Positions 9,915 through 18,867 of a stretch of 47,937 nucleotides of DNA are shown here, piece after piece. Positions within the stretch are counted from its first letter, which is position 1. Each line of letters opens with the position of its first letter. The stretch spans positions 1,460 through 49,396 of the forward strand of contig JAQSCW010000007.1 in NCBI GenBank assembly GCA_029945625.1, given 5' to 3'. Source of the DNA: a bacterium (GTDB taxonomy: Bacteria > Bacteroidota > Bacteroidia > B-17B0 > Aurantibacillaceae). The notes beneath the pieces are model-generated. The model was not told the origin of the DNA. It made no database searches and saw only the letters and a program-made list of their open reading frames with translations. The position numbers and the translations under genes are program-made.

Positions 9915-10251
9915 TTGGTTTTCTGACCCAAAAAAAGGAAAATCAGGGTTTAGGACTTTCTGGTATAACACAGATCATCCTTACTGTTTTGGGGATACTC
10001 TCCTTGTGTTACACAGAAAAAAACACGAATGCAATTTTTTTTCATAAGGCGCTATAAATAGGATGTTTAAAACTCAAATTGAGATGAAATCAAAGACTGA
10101 CAGAATTACAAAAACTTTTAAAAAGTAGGCAGTGAAATACATATGCTCTGAATGCATTGCGTATTGCGCCCAGTTTTGTCCCGCCTTTCTGCTTTCAGAA
10201 AAAGATAAAAGAAGAAAATTTAAATTACAACGCCCGATAGTATGAATGATA
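9915..10251. other. Intergenic, no gene seen
   Basis: A frame overlapping the end of the preceding gene continues into this stretch but looks like a shadow. No hairpin terminator or RNA gene is obvious. Confidence 0.45.
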
Positions 10252-10276
10252 GGCACAAATTGACGATATTTGTGCC
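10252..10276. promoter_or_regulatory. Perfect 9-bp inverted repeat upstream of the DUF2490-like gene
   Basis: GGCACAAAT and ATTTGTGCC are separated by 7 nt. The right arm overlaps GATATTTG, one base from the minus-7 consensus, so the dyad could be an operator over the promoter or a hairpin at the 5' end of the message. It lies 21 nt before the ATG at 10298. Confidence 0.45.
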
Positions 10277-10297
10277 ACACAAAACCTCCTTTTTTTG

Positions 10298-11134
10298 ATG
10301 GGCTTTTTCCCTTTTCGTGGCCTGAGGCAAAGATTATTTTTACCTAGCCGATCCTTCGGCGGTGCTCGTTTGATCCTGCTTCTAACGGGGGTTTCGTTAT
10401 CTTACAATGCCCCTTCACAGACCACCTCCTACACGCAAATAGTGAACGATTTCACATTCACCCGACCTATTGCAGGCAAATGGGCAAGCGAAATCAATAT
10501 AGGAAATACCTACAGTAATTCTCCGGTTAACAAGAATCCCTTTGCGTATGTCACTCAATATATGGCACGCTATTGGATGCACTACTACCTCAATGCACGG
10601 TGGAAACTGTCTTTGTTTTCGGCCTACTTCTATAATTACGACGTGCCCGAAGTAGGTCAGGTGCTCGCACCCGAGATTAGGATTGCACCTCAGGCGGTTT
10701 ACTACATTCACAAAAGAGGATATACCCTGAGTACCGTGTCGCGGGTTGAAATACGCTTCAAAAACATGGAAAAAAAGGGATATACCGATTCGTACCGTTA
10801 TTTTCAAAACCTTAAATACCTTCATCCCATAAATAGCAAGATCATCCGGCAAGGTGTGTGGTACAGTATTGCTGTTGAAGAGGCATTTATTAATCTGCCT
10901 TCGGGGAACGGAACAAAAATGAATTTTGACCGCAATCGATTTAATTTAGGAGCAGGATACTGTTTTACCGAAGGTCTTCTAATCGAACTGTGTTACGTGA
11001 ATGAGTATGTTCCCCGCGCGGGTAACAATGAAATGTACCACCACATTTCTACCAGCATTGTCTTTAATAACTTCCGTTCAAATATTAAGAAGAGGTTTCC
11101 GACTAGGTTCGGTACTACAAAACCCGATGAGTAG
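10298..11134 (+). CDS. DUF2490-like outer-membrane protein
   Basis: 278 residues from ATG 10298; a TTG one codon upstream is less likely. The N-terminus has a basic stretch and then a hydrophobic signal segment (LILLLTGVSLSYNAPSQ). The mature part has alternating aromatic strands, such as RYWMHYYLNARWKLSLFSAY, EIRIAPQAVYYIHKRGYT and the final HHISTSIVFNNF, as in DUF2490 barrels of Bacteroidota. Function is unknown. The N-terminal region before the hydrophobic core is longer than usual (about 25 residues, with FRGLRQR and SRSFGGAR), so the true start may be a later non-ATG codon. The 9-bp inverted repeat just upstream suggests regulated expression (inference). Confidence 0.7.
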   Translation: MGFFPFRGLRQRLFLPSRSFGGARLILLLTGVSLSYNAPSQTTSYTQIVNDFTFTRPIAGKWASEINIGNTYSNSPVNKNPFAYVTQYMARYWMHYYLNARWKLSLFSAYFYNYDVPEVGQVLAPEIRIAPQAVYYIHKRGYTLSTVSRVEIRFKNMEKKGYTDSYRYFQNLKYLHPINSKIIRQGVWYSIAVEEAFINLPSGNGTKMNFDRNRFNLGAGYCFTEGLLIELCYVNEYVPRAGNNEMYHHISTSIVFNNFRSNIKKRFPTRFGTTKPDE

Positions 11135-11301
11135 GGGAGTAATTGAATTTTTGCCCGGAGTCACAAAAATGGTGTCAAGTAAGCGAAGAAATGCCGATTT
11201 CATCGTTCAAGCCCTAAAGGTTTATTTCGGGGACATTTGACTTTTGCCGGTTGAATTTCAAAACTAGTCCTTAAAAAAATAATTGATAGTAATTAAAGCA
11301 C

Positions 11302-11829
11302 CTATTCCTTTTTAGGTTTCTTCTTTTTTTCCTCCAAAAAACAATTCATTTGAATCTGCAAAGCATCTTTGTGCAATTTGAGGTTGTAGGTGCGAACACC
11401 ACTCGAATCACCTAAACTAATCATCACCTGATTGATCTCAGATCTGGTAAACGCCTTCACGTCCTTTTTGTCGATCAAATACATCAGCTGAAGTGAGGTA
11501 TCGCCTTGATCATAGTCCGAATAATAATATTCCAGCTGATACAGGCTGTCGTTCGCCAATTTCACCTGCATATTTTCTTTGAGTTTCTGGGCGGCCGGCT
11601 TTTCAGGAAAAGGTTGCGGCCAGAGAACGAGGTAAAAGTATTCTTTGTCAGTAAAGATTCCACCCCTTAGTTTTTTTGCAGAAGACCAATAAAATTGTTC
11701 CGGTCCGAGATAATAATACAAATTGCCATCGCTGGCGATCTTACTTTTAATTTCGCACTGTGCATCATACTGGGCGCTTGTTGCCATGAGAATAAGAGTT
11801 CCCAGTAACCTGAAGATTTTTGTGTTCAT
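11302..11829 (-). CDS. Small secreted protein of unknown function
   Basis: 175 residues from the ATG at 11829; a GTG two codons upstream is also possible. The signal peptide is MNTKIFRLLGTLILMATSA with cleavage near AQYDAQ. The mature chain is soluble, with a charged C-terminus (EEKKKKPKKE). No family was recognised. The predicted export and Lys-rich tail suggest a periplasmic protein. A TATCTTTG minus-7 box lies 53 nt upstream. It faces the cytochrome gene at 11984 divergently, and the two share a 154-bp intergenic region. Confidence 0.65.
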   Translation of the reverse strand: MNTKIFRLLGTLILMATSAQYDAQCEIKSKIASDGNLYYYLGPEQFYWSSAKKLRGGIFTDKEYFYLVLWPQPFPEKPAAQKLKENMQVKLANDSLYQLEYYYSDYDQGDTSLQLMYLIDKKDVKAFTRSEINQVMISLGDSSGVRTYNLKLHKDALQIQMNCFLEEKKKKPKKE

Positions 11830-11881
11830 AGACACTTTTTATTTGAGAGGCCCCTTGTGGCACTATTTATCCACTACAATA

Positions 11882-11889
11882 CAAAGATA
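11882..11889 (-). promoter_or_regulatory. Minus-7 box (TATCTTTG on the minus strand)
   Basis: An exact TAnnTTTG match in the divergent gap between the small secreted protein and the cytochrome gene, reading towards the former. No minus-33 TTTG is seen at 19 nt. Confidence 0.4.
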
Positions 11890-11983
11890 GATATTTCTCC
11901 GTATTGAAACGGGAAACTTGTGGATTTTTTCGTGGTATTCGCTAAACTATTTTTTACGACATTTAGGCCCACTAGTAATTTTT

Positions 11984-14221
11984 ATGAATAAACTCCTGCT
12001 TGCGCCCGTATTTTTTATAATCATCATCTTCTTGCAGTTTTGCAAAGAAGAAAAAAAGGAAATAGCGCTCAGGGCTCCCGACTATGTGGGTTCTCATACA
12101 TGCAAATCTTGCCACGTTAAGGAGTACGATAATTTCCTGCTGTCCGACCATTTCCATGCATTAGATAGCGCAAGTTCCAAATCAGTAAAGGGAAATTTTG
12201 AAAAGGCCTCTTTTGTTTATTTTGGGGATACTACTTTTTTTTATACTAGAAACGGAGATTATTTTGTAAGGACAATCGACTCAACTGGTCAGCATACAGA
12301 ATTCAGAATCAGCTATACTCTTGGATGGCAGCCCCTGCAACAATACCTTGTAAGTTTTCCTAGCGGACGCCTCCAAACACTTCCATTTTGTTGGGACACA
12401 CGTTCCAAAGAAAATGGAGGGCAACGCTGGTTTCATATTAATGACAAAGAGAAAATTTCACCCGGAGATGAATTATTTTGGACAGATATAAATATGAATT
12501 GGAACACGATGTGTGCCGATTGTCATACCACCGATTTCTATAAAAATTACGATGTAACAACGAATGAATTTCACAGCACATGGAAAGAAGATCGGGTATC
12601 GTGTGAATCCTGTCATGGGCCGGCTTCCAATCACCTGGCCTGGGTTAATGAAAAGAAAACCAAGAAAGATAGTCTGAAAGGATTTTCAATCGACCTCAAA
12701 GGCGAAAAACCCCAGTGGGTGATGAATTCTGAAAAAGGAATTGCCATGCCCGATCGAAAAACTGAAAATGGCATTCTGCTGGAAACCTGTGCACGTTGCC
12801 ACTCAAGGTCAACGCGATTATCTGACGAATACCGGCACGGAAAATCTTTGTTGCAAACCCATATGCCTGCTACTATTGATACCACTAACTATTACCTGGA
12901 CGGACAGATAAAGAATGAAGATTATGAGTACGGATCTTTTCTTCAAAGTAAAATGTACGCAGCAGGAGTAACTTGTATCAATTGTCATGAGGCACATTCG
13001 ATGAAAATAAAGGAAAAGGGAAATTTGCTCTGCAGTTCCTGTCATCTACCATCAAAATACGATGTTGCTGATCATACCCATCACACGCCGCAGAGTAAAG
13101 GATCGCAGTGCGTGAACTGTCACATGCCTGTTACAACCTTCATGGTGGTTGATAACCGGCTTGATCACAGTATTCGGATTCCTCGTCCCGACTTATCACT
13201 TCAGCAAGGCACGCCAAATGCCTGCAATACATGTCATACCGATAAAAGTACAACCTGGGCAGCAAACGCTTTTTCAAATTGGTTTGCTACTAAACTTCCC
13301 ACAAAAAAAACGTACGGTGAGCTCTTGCATCTCATATCAAAAAATGGGGTGGAGAGCCAATTCTGGTGGAATGAACTCATGAAATCGGAGTATCCCGACA
13401 TCATTAAAGCAAGTGCATTGCGTCAAAATAATAGGTTCTACAATAAAGAAAGCATTAATCAAATTTTGACACACCTCGAAAGCAGAGATCCTAATTTGCG
13501 ATTAAATGCCTTGAATGCCATGTCAGGCTTTCCCGATGAATTAGCAGTTAGTACACTTAGTAAAATGATAAAAGATCCGGTTCTGGCACTGCGTTTGGAA
13601 GTAATTTCAAAACTGGCACCTTTTTACTCAAAATTAGAAGGACGTGATAGAAGTGCATTCGAATTGGGTTTAAATGAATACCTCTTGGTGGAAGAGAAAT
13701 TGAGTGATCGACCTGAAGGCTACCTGAATCGGGGTATTATTCTTGCTTCTGTAGGCAGAGTGGGCGAAGCTGAAAAGGTGTATTTGCAAGGCATTACGCG
13801 TCACCCTATTTTCATAGGCTCTTACCTTAATTTGGCCGACCTTTATCGAACTCAAAAGAGGGATGACCTGGCAAAAATATACATGGAAAAAGGATTACGT
13901 CTTCAACCTTCCAATGCAGCGCTTCACTTTTCACTAGGACTATGGCATATCAGAATGAAGGACAAAGTAAGTGGGTTTAAAGAAATTGACAAAGCTCACC
14001 AGCTAGCTCCTTCCGATGCCTATTACACATACACCTATGCAGTCACAGTGCAGGAAAGCGGCGCGAAGGTTAAATCTCTCCAAATTCTTGAGAACTACTT
14101 GGCCCAATTTGGCAATGACCCGCTTATTCTGGATGCCCTGATCACTTTTTATCGTGATTTCGGAAATAACACAAAGGCAGTGTACTATAGTGATCTTAGA
14201 AGTAAGGTTTTTGGTTCTTAA
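11984..14221 (+). CDS. Octahaem c-type cytochrome lipoprotein with C-terminal TPR/HEAT-like repeats
   Basis: 745 residues from the ATG at 11984; the frame extends 22 codons upstream, but the lipoprotein leader starts here (hydrophobic run, lipobox FLQFC, lipidated Cys20). Eight CxxCH haem-binding motifs lie within about the first 430 residues: CKSCH, CADCH, CESCH, CARCH, CINCH, CSSCH, CVNCH and CNTCH. Spacing and flanks (YVGSHTCKSCH, SCESCHGPASNH) resemble the cytochrome c554 group of multihaem proteins. From about residue 500 to the end, helical repeats appear, first HEAT-like (RDPNLRLNALNAMSGFPDE) and then TPRs (PIFIGSYLNLADLYR, PSNAALHFSLGLWHIRMKD). It probably moves electrons in the periplasm or at the outer membrane and uses the TPRs to bind a partner. 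No oxidoreductase subunit is adjacent, so the substrate is unknown. Confidence 0.85.
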   Translation: MNKLLLAPVFFIIIIFLQFCKEEKKEIALRAPDYVGSHTCKSCHVKEYDNFLLSDHFHALDSASSKSVKGNFEKASFVYFGDTTFFYTRNGDYFVRTIDSTGQHTEFRISYTLGWQPLQQYLVSFPSGRLQTLPFCWDTRSKENGGQRWFHINDKEKISPGDELFWTDINMNWNTMCADCHTTDFYKNYDVTTNEFHSTWKEDRVSCESCHGPASNHLAWVNEKKTKKDSLKGFSIDLKGEKPQWVMNSEKGIAMPDRKTENGILLETCARCHSRSTRLSDEYRHGKSLLQTHMPATIDTTNYYLDGQIKNEDYEYGSFLQSKMYAAGVTCINCHEAHSMKIKEKGNLLCSSCHLPSKYDVADHTHHTPQSKGSQCVNCHMPVTTFMVVDNRLDHSIRIPRPDLSLQQGTPNACNTCHTDKSTTWAANAFSNWFATKLPTKKTYGELLHLISKNGVESQFWWNELMKSEYPDIIKASALRQNNRFYNKESINQILTHLESRDPNLRLNALNAMSGFPDELAVSTLSKMIKDPVLALRLEVISKLAPFYSKLEGRDRSAFELGLNEYLLVEEKLSDRPEGYLNRGIILASVGRVGEAEKVYLQGITRHPIFIGSYLNLADLYRTQKRDDLAKIYMEKGLRLQPSNAALHFSLGLWHIRMKDKVSGFKEIDKAHQLAPSDAYYTYTYAVTVQESGAKVKSLQILENYLAQFGNDPLILDALITFYRDFGNNTKAVYYSDLRSKVFGS

Positions 14222-15170
14222 AGATTTTGTATGGAATTGGAAATGAATAAATATTAAAAAGAATCAGAGCTCGCCTTCTCTTCAAAATGAATCCTTTTCG
14301 AATGTTTATTTGCTGGCTATTTTCCTTCGGAAGGGCCTGATTTGAGCCGCCGGACAGCTTTAAACGAAACTAAATAATGTCTCATCTCATTGTTAGAGGT
14401 GGCAGGACTCATTTTCATTGTTCTATAATGTGTCTTTCTTTGTCCGACAAAGTTTGCGAAACATGGAAGTGTCACACCTTATTCCTATTGGTTTGCTGGC
14501 TTACATGACCAAGGACTTTTCAAATGTAATGAGTAATGCCGCTACTTGTAAGGTGATGGTCCCCTTTGGCAAGGCCATTCTCGTTTTTGTTAAATCAGAG
14601 TTGTCAATTATCAGTAGCTTGCTTTCATCAAAGCCGTATTTCTTCCCGTTTCTATGCTTCCCACAGGATTGATTGAACAGTAAGACTTTCGGCTTGGCGG
14701 ACTTTTGATAGGATTGTTGGGACCACTATTGGCCATGCTGATCCTATTTCCTATGAGCTAAACTACTTTTTTTGATGAAAATGACATCATTTCTTTTCAT
14801 TACCAAGATACTTATCTAAGTTTTTGTTAGATCACCAAAAAAACTTCATAAGAAGATAAATGAAGGAACTGTTAGTAAGATTCTAAATTCAACATCTAAA
14901 AATTTAGGAGGACAACAGATTAGGTAATTGAATCGATTGAAAAAAGGTAGGAAATGAGTTGAAAAATGGGAACTAGTAAGGTTTAAAATGGAGCGTAACA
15001 CAAATGAAACTAACTAGTCGTTGCTGAACTAGCGGTGGTTTTTAGCGGTGTTACAAAAGTGATAACAATCATCAATAGCCATAATAAATGGCATCTCCAC
15101 TTAAACAAAAAACACATTTCTTTGTTGTTCTTAATAATTCAAATTATATTTAACCAAAATCTATCTAGCT
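14222..15170. other. 949-bp gap with no supported gene
   Basis: The only frames are an 84-codon plus-strand frame (14418-14672) and a minus-strand frame of about 74 codons (14501-14724) without an ATG. Neither resembles a family I know. The right end is AT-rich with TATATTTA near 15146, one base off the minus-7 consensus and about 20 nt before the next operon. It may hold a decayed gene, but I cannot identify one. Confidence 0.4.
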
Positions 15171-15654
15171 ATGAAAAAGAACGTACTTGTATTGTTTGCT
15201 GTAGTGTGCAGCATCGTTGGTGCAAAAGCCCAACAAGAGAAAGATGAAATTCAAATGATCCAATCCATGTGGGGGATGGAAAAACGAACTATGGTAACTG
15301 ATTACATGAAGTTTACAGCCGCTGAAGCAACTGCTTTTTGGCCATTGTACGATGCATTTCAGACTGATCTTAGAAAACTTGGAAGTGATCGGATTATGAT
15401 CATCAACGATTATGCCAAAAAACTTATCCTCACTCTCCAATGAGAAAGCCGATGAGTTAATCACAAAGGTACTGAAGAATAATGTGGAGACGGATAAGTT
15501 GATGGACCGCTATTATGTTAAAATGAAAAAGGCCATCACGCCGCTTCGGGCCGGGTCATACATGCAATTGGAGTTTTACATTCTCACGATGATCCGTGCT
15601 GAAATTCAAAGTAATATTCCGATGATAGGAGAATTAGATAAAAAAGTAAAATAG
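15171..15654 (+). pseudogene. Small secreted protein, split by a +1 frameshift at an A6 run
   Basis: The first frame (15171-15443) encodes a signal peptide (MKKNVLVLFAVVCSIVGAKA, cleaved before QQ) and a helical domain ending FQTDLRKLGSDRIMIINDYAKK. The second frame (15412-15654) continues in the same style from NLSSLSNEKADELI to GELDKKVK. The switch is at the AAAAAA run at 15417-15422: with one A fewer the protein reads DYAKNLSSLSNEKADEL without interruption, giving about 160 residues. The cause could be a real mutation, an assembly or sequencing indel, or slippage. The intact protein would be a small helical periplasmic protein of unknown function. It is the first gene of an operon, with the next gene starting 7 nt after its stop. 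Confidence 0.75.
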
Positions 15655-15661
15655 TTATCGA

Positions 15662-16321
15662 ATGAAAAACAGAAAACACTTTTCAAGAGGGACGAGATTT
15701 CTTAAATTGATGTCTGTCCTGACTGTTGCAGCCCTGCTGTTGCCCGGTTGTTACAAAGTCCCAACCACGTATGTTAATGATGATGTATTGGTGGTTACCT
15801 TGCATGACATGGCTGGAGACTTTAAACAATTAGCTACTTTTGCAATTAGCGATACCATTGGGATGGTTTCAGATGATAATTCTGACAAACCTATTTACAC
15901 GAGCGATTCAAAGAACGTGGTTAATAATATTGCTTCAAATTTTACTTCCAGAGGCTTTAAGCGGGTTAACAAAAATCAAGTACCTGATTTTGCAGTGAAT
16001 GTCACAGCCATCAAGGTACTGAACGTAACAACCTATTATCCCGGCTATTATTATGGCTATGGTGGATATTATGGAGGTTCTTATTGGGGTTACCCCGGGT
16101 ACTCGTATTATTATCCATGGGCCTACACCTATACTTATGCCACCGGGAGCCTGTTTATTGAAGTTATTGACCTCAAACACAAAAACGTTCAGGCCAACAA
16201 ACTTAACGTGATTTGGTTCTGTTTGCTTAACGGGTACCTTGACAGCGGCGGAAACTCTGCAACGGTTAACACCTATGTAAATAAAGGATTTAAACAATCG
16301 CCTTATATACAGGCTAATTAA
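15662..16321 (+). CDS. DUF4136-like lipoprotein with Tyr/Gly-rich segment
   Basis: 219 residues. The leader ends in a lipobox (ALLLPGC) after a longer than usual basic N-terminus. The fold pattern is that of DUF4136 lipoproteins: an N-terminal strand with LVVTLHD, FKQLATFAI, then an IASNFTSRGFKRVN element followed by PDFAVNVTAIKV. An insert of about 45 residues (near 125-165) is almost entirely Tyr, Gly, Pro, Ser and Trp (YYYGYGGYYGG). It then returns to a strand, TGSLFIEVIDLKHK. It is probably membrane-anchored, facing the periplasm or the surface. Second gene of a three-gene operon, 7 nt after the frameshifted gene and 11 nt before the barrel gene. Confidence 0.75.
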   Translation: MKNRKHFSRGTRFLKLMSVLTVAALLLPGCYKVPTTYVNDDVLVVTLHDMAGDFKQLATFAISDTIGMVSDDNSDKPIYTSDSKNVVNNIASNFTSRGFKRVNKNQVPDFAVNVTAIKVLNVTTYYPGYYYGYGGYYGGSYWGYPGYSYYYPWAYTYTYATGSLFIEVIDLKHKNVQANKLNVIWFCLLNGYLDSGGNSATVNTYVNKGFKQSPYIQAN

Positions 16322-16332
16322 AATTTTAAACT

Positions 16333-16974
16333 ATGAAATCATCTAAGATAAAAATTAGTTTACTTCTTTTAACCTTCTTGGTAGGGGTTAACAGTTTGAA
16401 AAGTCAGTCCGAAGAAGGTACAGGTCGCTACTCAATTTTATGGCAACCCACCATTCCCCTGGCAGGTACCAAAGAATGGATCGACGTTGGTACATGGAGC
16501 GGTGTGAGCTTTGAGGGTCTTGGTTTTTTGCAAGATGGCATAGCCATTGGCGGTGAGATCTCTCATAACTGGACCTATAAGCGTTTTGACGAAGCCACTT
16601 ACAATTTTAGCGCCACAGGCTTTGAGGGGGCAGTTACAGGAGTTACGTACCGATCAAGCAGAATGGTACCAATTCTTTTAAAGGCTTTTTATTACATTGA
16701 CGCCGGAGGACCACTTCAGCCCTATGTAAGTATTGGCGCAGGTACTCTGTACAATGAAAACTCCTTCACCGTGGGGATGCACTATATGCAGGAAGATAAT
16801 TGGGGGTTTTGTGCCAATGCTGAGCTGGGAGCAGACTATATTTTTCCGGGTTCAAACATTGGGACCCATCTAAGTGCCAAATACAATTATGCGAATATCA
16901 ATTCCGTGTTAAATACCAACAACAATTTATCACGAATTAATTTTTGTCTGGGTATAACTTTTATTGTTGATTAA
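16333..16974 (+). CDS. Outer-membrane beta-barrel protein, third gene of envelope operon
   Basis: 213 residues. The signal peptide is MKSSKIKISLLLLTFLVGV with cleavage near LKSQS. The mature part is a barrel: repeated amphipathic strands with aromatic ends (GRYSILWQPTIPLAG, GGPLQPYVSIGAGTLY, NWGFCANAELGADYIF) and a terminal strand INFCLGITFIVD. No specific family was recognised. It sits 11 nt downstream of the DUF4136-like lipoprotein and is probably co-transcribed with it and the small secreted protein, which suggests that the three products act together at the outer membrane. Confidence 0.75.
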   Translation: MKSSKIKISLLLLTFLVGVNSLKSQSEEGTGRYSILWQPTIPLAGTKEWIDVGTWSGVSFEGLGFLQDGIAIGGEISHNWTYKRFDEATYNFSATGFEGAVTGVTYRSSRMVPILLKAFYYIDAGGPLQPYVSIGAGTLYNENSFTVGMHYMQEDNWGFCANAELGADYIFPGSNIGTHLSAKYNYANINSVLNTNNNLSRINFCLGITFIVD

Positions 16975-17339
16975 TAGATACTCATAGAGTTTTGTTTGGG
17001 CTATTTTTTGTTGATTCTCACTCAATTGGGAATGCAAGAATTAAAGGTTCCAAAACAGACTAACCCAGATTTGATTGTCGTTAAGAACTAAGGAAATTAT
17101 GTATAAACCCATTATTTGAAGCCGCAAAGATATATGAGCACTATTTGGCGACAATCAGGTACCTAAGAGCAGCCTTAATCACCGAATTTGTCAGATTTCG
17201 AAGCGTATTTAAATTCAGGATGAATGATTCAGTGGGCAATTGAAATTGATTTGTATGCAAGAACGCGCGAGCACGGAATGGAATTTCTCGAAATTGGAAT
17301 GAACTTTTAATATCACAAGAAAAAAAAACACAAATTGAA
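16975..17339. other. Intergenic, no gene seen
   Basis: Only a minus-strand shadow frame overlaps this stretch. The last 30 bp before the protease ATG are A-rich (AAGAAAAAAAAACAC), possibly helping translation initiation without a Shine-Dalgarno sequence. Confidence 0.4.
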
Positions 17340-18770
17340 ATGAAATTAAAACTGGCACTTAGTTTAGTCTTTTTCACCGCTGTGGCAATTGCTCAGGATT
17401 ATACACGGGACATCAAAATGGGCGCCAAAGCCGCCAAAGAAGTGGAAAAGGAAATGGGGGATTACCACCACGAAGCCCTTGAAAAAATGATCCGTGGAGT
17501 GGGGGAAAAATTGGTGGCTGCTCTCAAAAAGAAACCGGAGGGATTTCAATTTCAGTTTCATTTGGTGGAAGCGGAAGAACCTAATGCGTTTGCACTTCCC
17601 GGGGGCCATATTTATGTTACCAGAGGACTACTCCCATTAGTACAAACCGAAGACGAATTAGCCGGCATCATGGCTCATGAGGTTATTCATGTGATCAAGC
17701 GGCATTCAGTAAAACAATTTAATAGAGCGGCAATTCCGTTTGTATTGGAGTTGCCGGGAGAATTGGTGAATACGGTAAGTATGACAAACCTCACCAAACT
17801 CATTAACTTACCCATTGTTTTTGTTTCAGAAACGTATTTGGCACACTACAGTAGAAAACATGAAACTGAGGCGGATAAGCTCGGTATTCAATTAGCGGCG
17901 GATGCCGGTTACAATCCTAAAGTGTTGGCTACTGCCTTAACCCGTCTTTCAAAAGGGGTGGAAGCCATGACAGGAGAACTTGAAAAACGAAATTTTTTAA
18001 ACGACCACCCATATACCCCAAAACGTGTAGAGACTATTTTAAAGCTCTCGACTAAAATGCCAGTTGCTAAAAGCCCCCATTTGTATGCATCTCAAGAAGC
18101 GTTCACAAAAAGTTTTAGCGGATTATATGTTGGTAATAATCCTGCGAATGGTGTTTTTTTGGATAATCTTTTCATTCATCCCGATCTTAATTTTTCAATG
18201 CTGATGCCGAGTGGTTGGAAAAATAGAAATGAACCCGATATGGTATCGGCTACTCCTTCGGACGGAGGCGCGGCAGTGACCTTAAGCATGGTGGATCAAA
18301 GTAAAACACCAAGGGAGTTGGGACTAGAGATGCAAAAGAAATTAACTCAATCCAAAACTGTACATCTTGAATTTGCAGGCGATACCACCATTAATACCCT
18401 TCCTGCTTTTATTCTGCGGGTGACCGGAAAAAGGAACGGAAAATCAGGGACTCTTGAGATGATCTGGATTTCTTTCGAACAACACGTCTATCAGCTCTCC
18501 GGTATTTCTGTTCCTGAAAAAAGAAAAGTTTGTGCTGAAGCCATCCGCAGTTTTAGTCAGGCCAAATCACTCGATCGCAGTCTGATCAGAACGCGGGAAA
18601 TAGAAGTGGTGAAATCGCAGTCGGATGAAACGCTGGAAGCATTTTCAAAACGCAGCAATAATAAATTGAAACTTGAAATTACGCGGATCATCAACGATTT
18701 AGACAAGGATGCAAAATTACCTGCCGATAAGGACATAAAAATTGCGGTGGAAAAGGCCTATCAAAAATAA
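17340..18770 (+). CDS. Periplasmic M48-family zinc metalloprotease
   Basis: 476 residues with a signal peptide (MKLKLALSLVFFTAVAIA, cleavage before QD). The catalytic zinc motif HEVIH is at residues 113-117, preceded by NAFALPGGHIYVTRGLL, a hallmark of the secreted BepA/LoiP-like M48 branch. The third zinc ligand is Glu175 in SRKHETEAD. After about residue 265 comes a second domain with FIHPDLNFSMLMPSGW, also typical of this branch, where it follows the protease. Such proteases degrade or assist folding of misassembled envelope proteins. It has no transmembrane anchor, unlike HtpX. It is followed after 97 bp by an HdeD-like gene, in keeping with an envelope-stress neighbourhood. Confidence 0.9.
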   Translation: MKLKLALSLVFFTAVAIAQDYTRDIKMGAKAAKEVEKEMGDYHHEALEKMIRGVGEKLVAALKKKPEGFQFQFHLVEAEEPNAFALPGGHIYVTRGLLPLVQTEDELAGIMAHEVIHVIKRHSVKQFNRAAIPFVLELPGELVNTVSMTNLTKLINLPIVFVSETYLAHYSRKHETEADKLGIQLAADAGYNPKVLATALTRLSKGVEAMTGELEKRNFLNDHPYTPKRVETILKLSTKMPVAKSPHLYASQEAFTKSFSGLYVGNNPANGVFLDNLFIHPDLNFSMLMPSGWKNRNEPDMVSATPSDGGAAVTLSMVDQSKTPRELGLEMQKKLTQSKTVHLEFAGDTTINTLPAFILRVTGKRNGKSGTLEMIWISFEQHVYQLSGISVPEKRKVCAEAIRSFSQAKSLDRSLIRTREIEVVKSQSDETLEAFSKRSNNKLKLEITRIINDLDKDAKLPADKDIKIAVEKAYQK

Positions 18771-18867
18771 ATAGAATTTCACCGGAATGTTGTTTTGGCT
18801 AATTCTGCTGTTGAAAGATGCTTGTCCTGCTGAACGAAAGGTTTAATTGAATTCTAAATTACGACGA

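Noticed and set aside
14418-14672. 84-codon plus-strand frame in the 949-bp gap
   Set aside because: No signal, domain or ribosome-binding context, and a minus-strand frame of similar length overlaps it; I cannot support either.
14501-14724. Minus-strand frame of about 74 codons with KKYGFDESKLLIID
   Set aside because: No ATG start and no recognised family; an AT-rich random frame is as likely.
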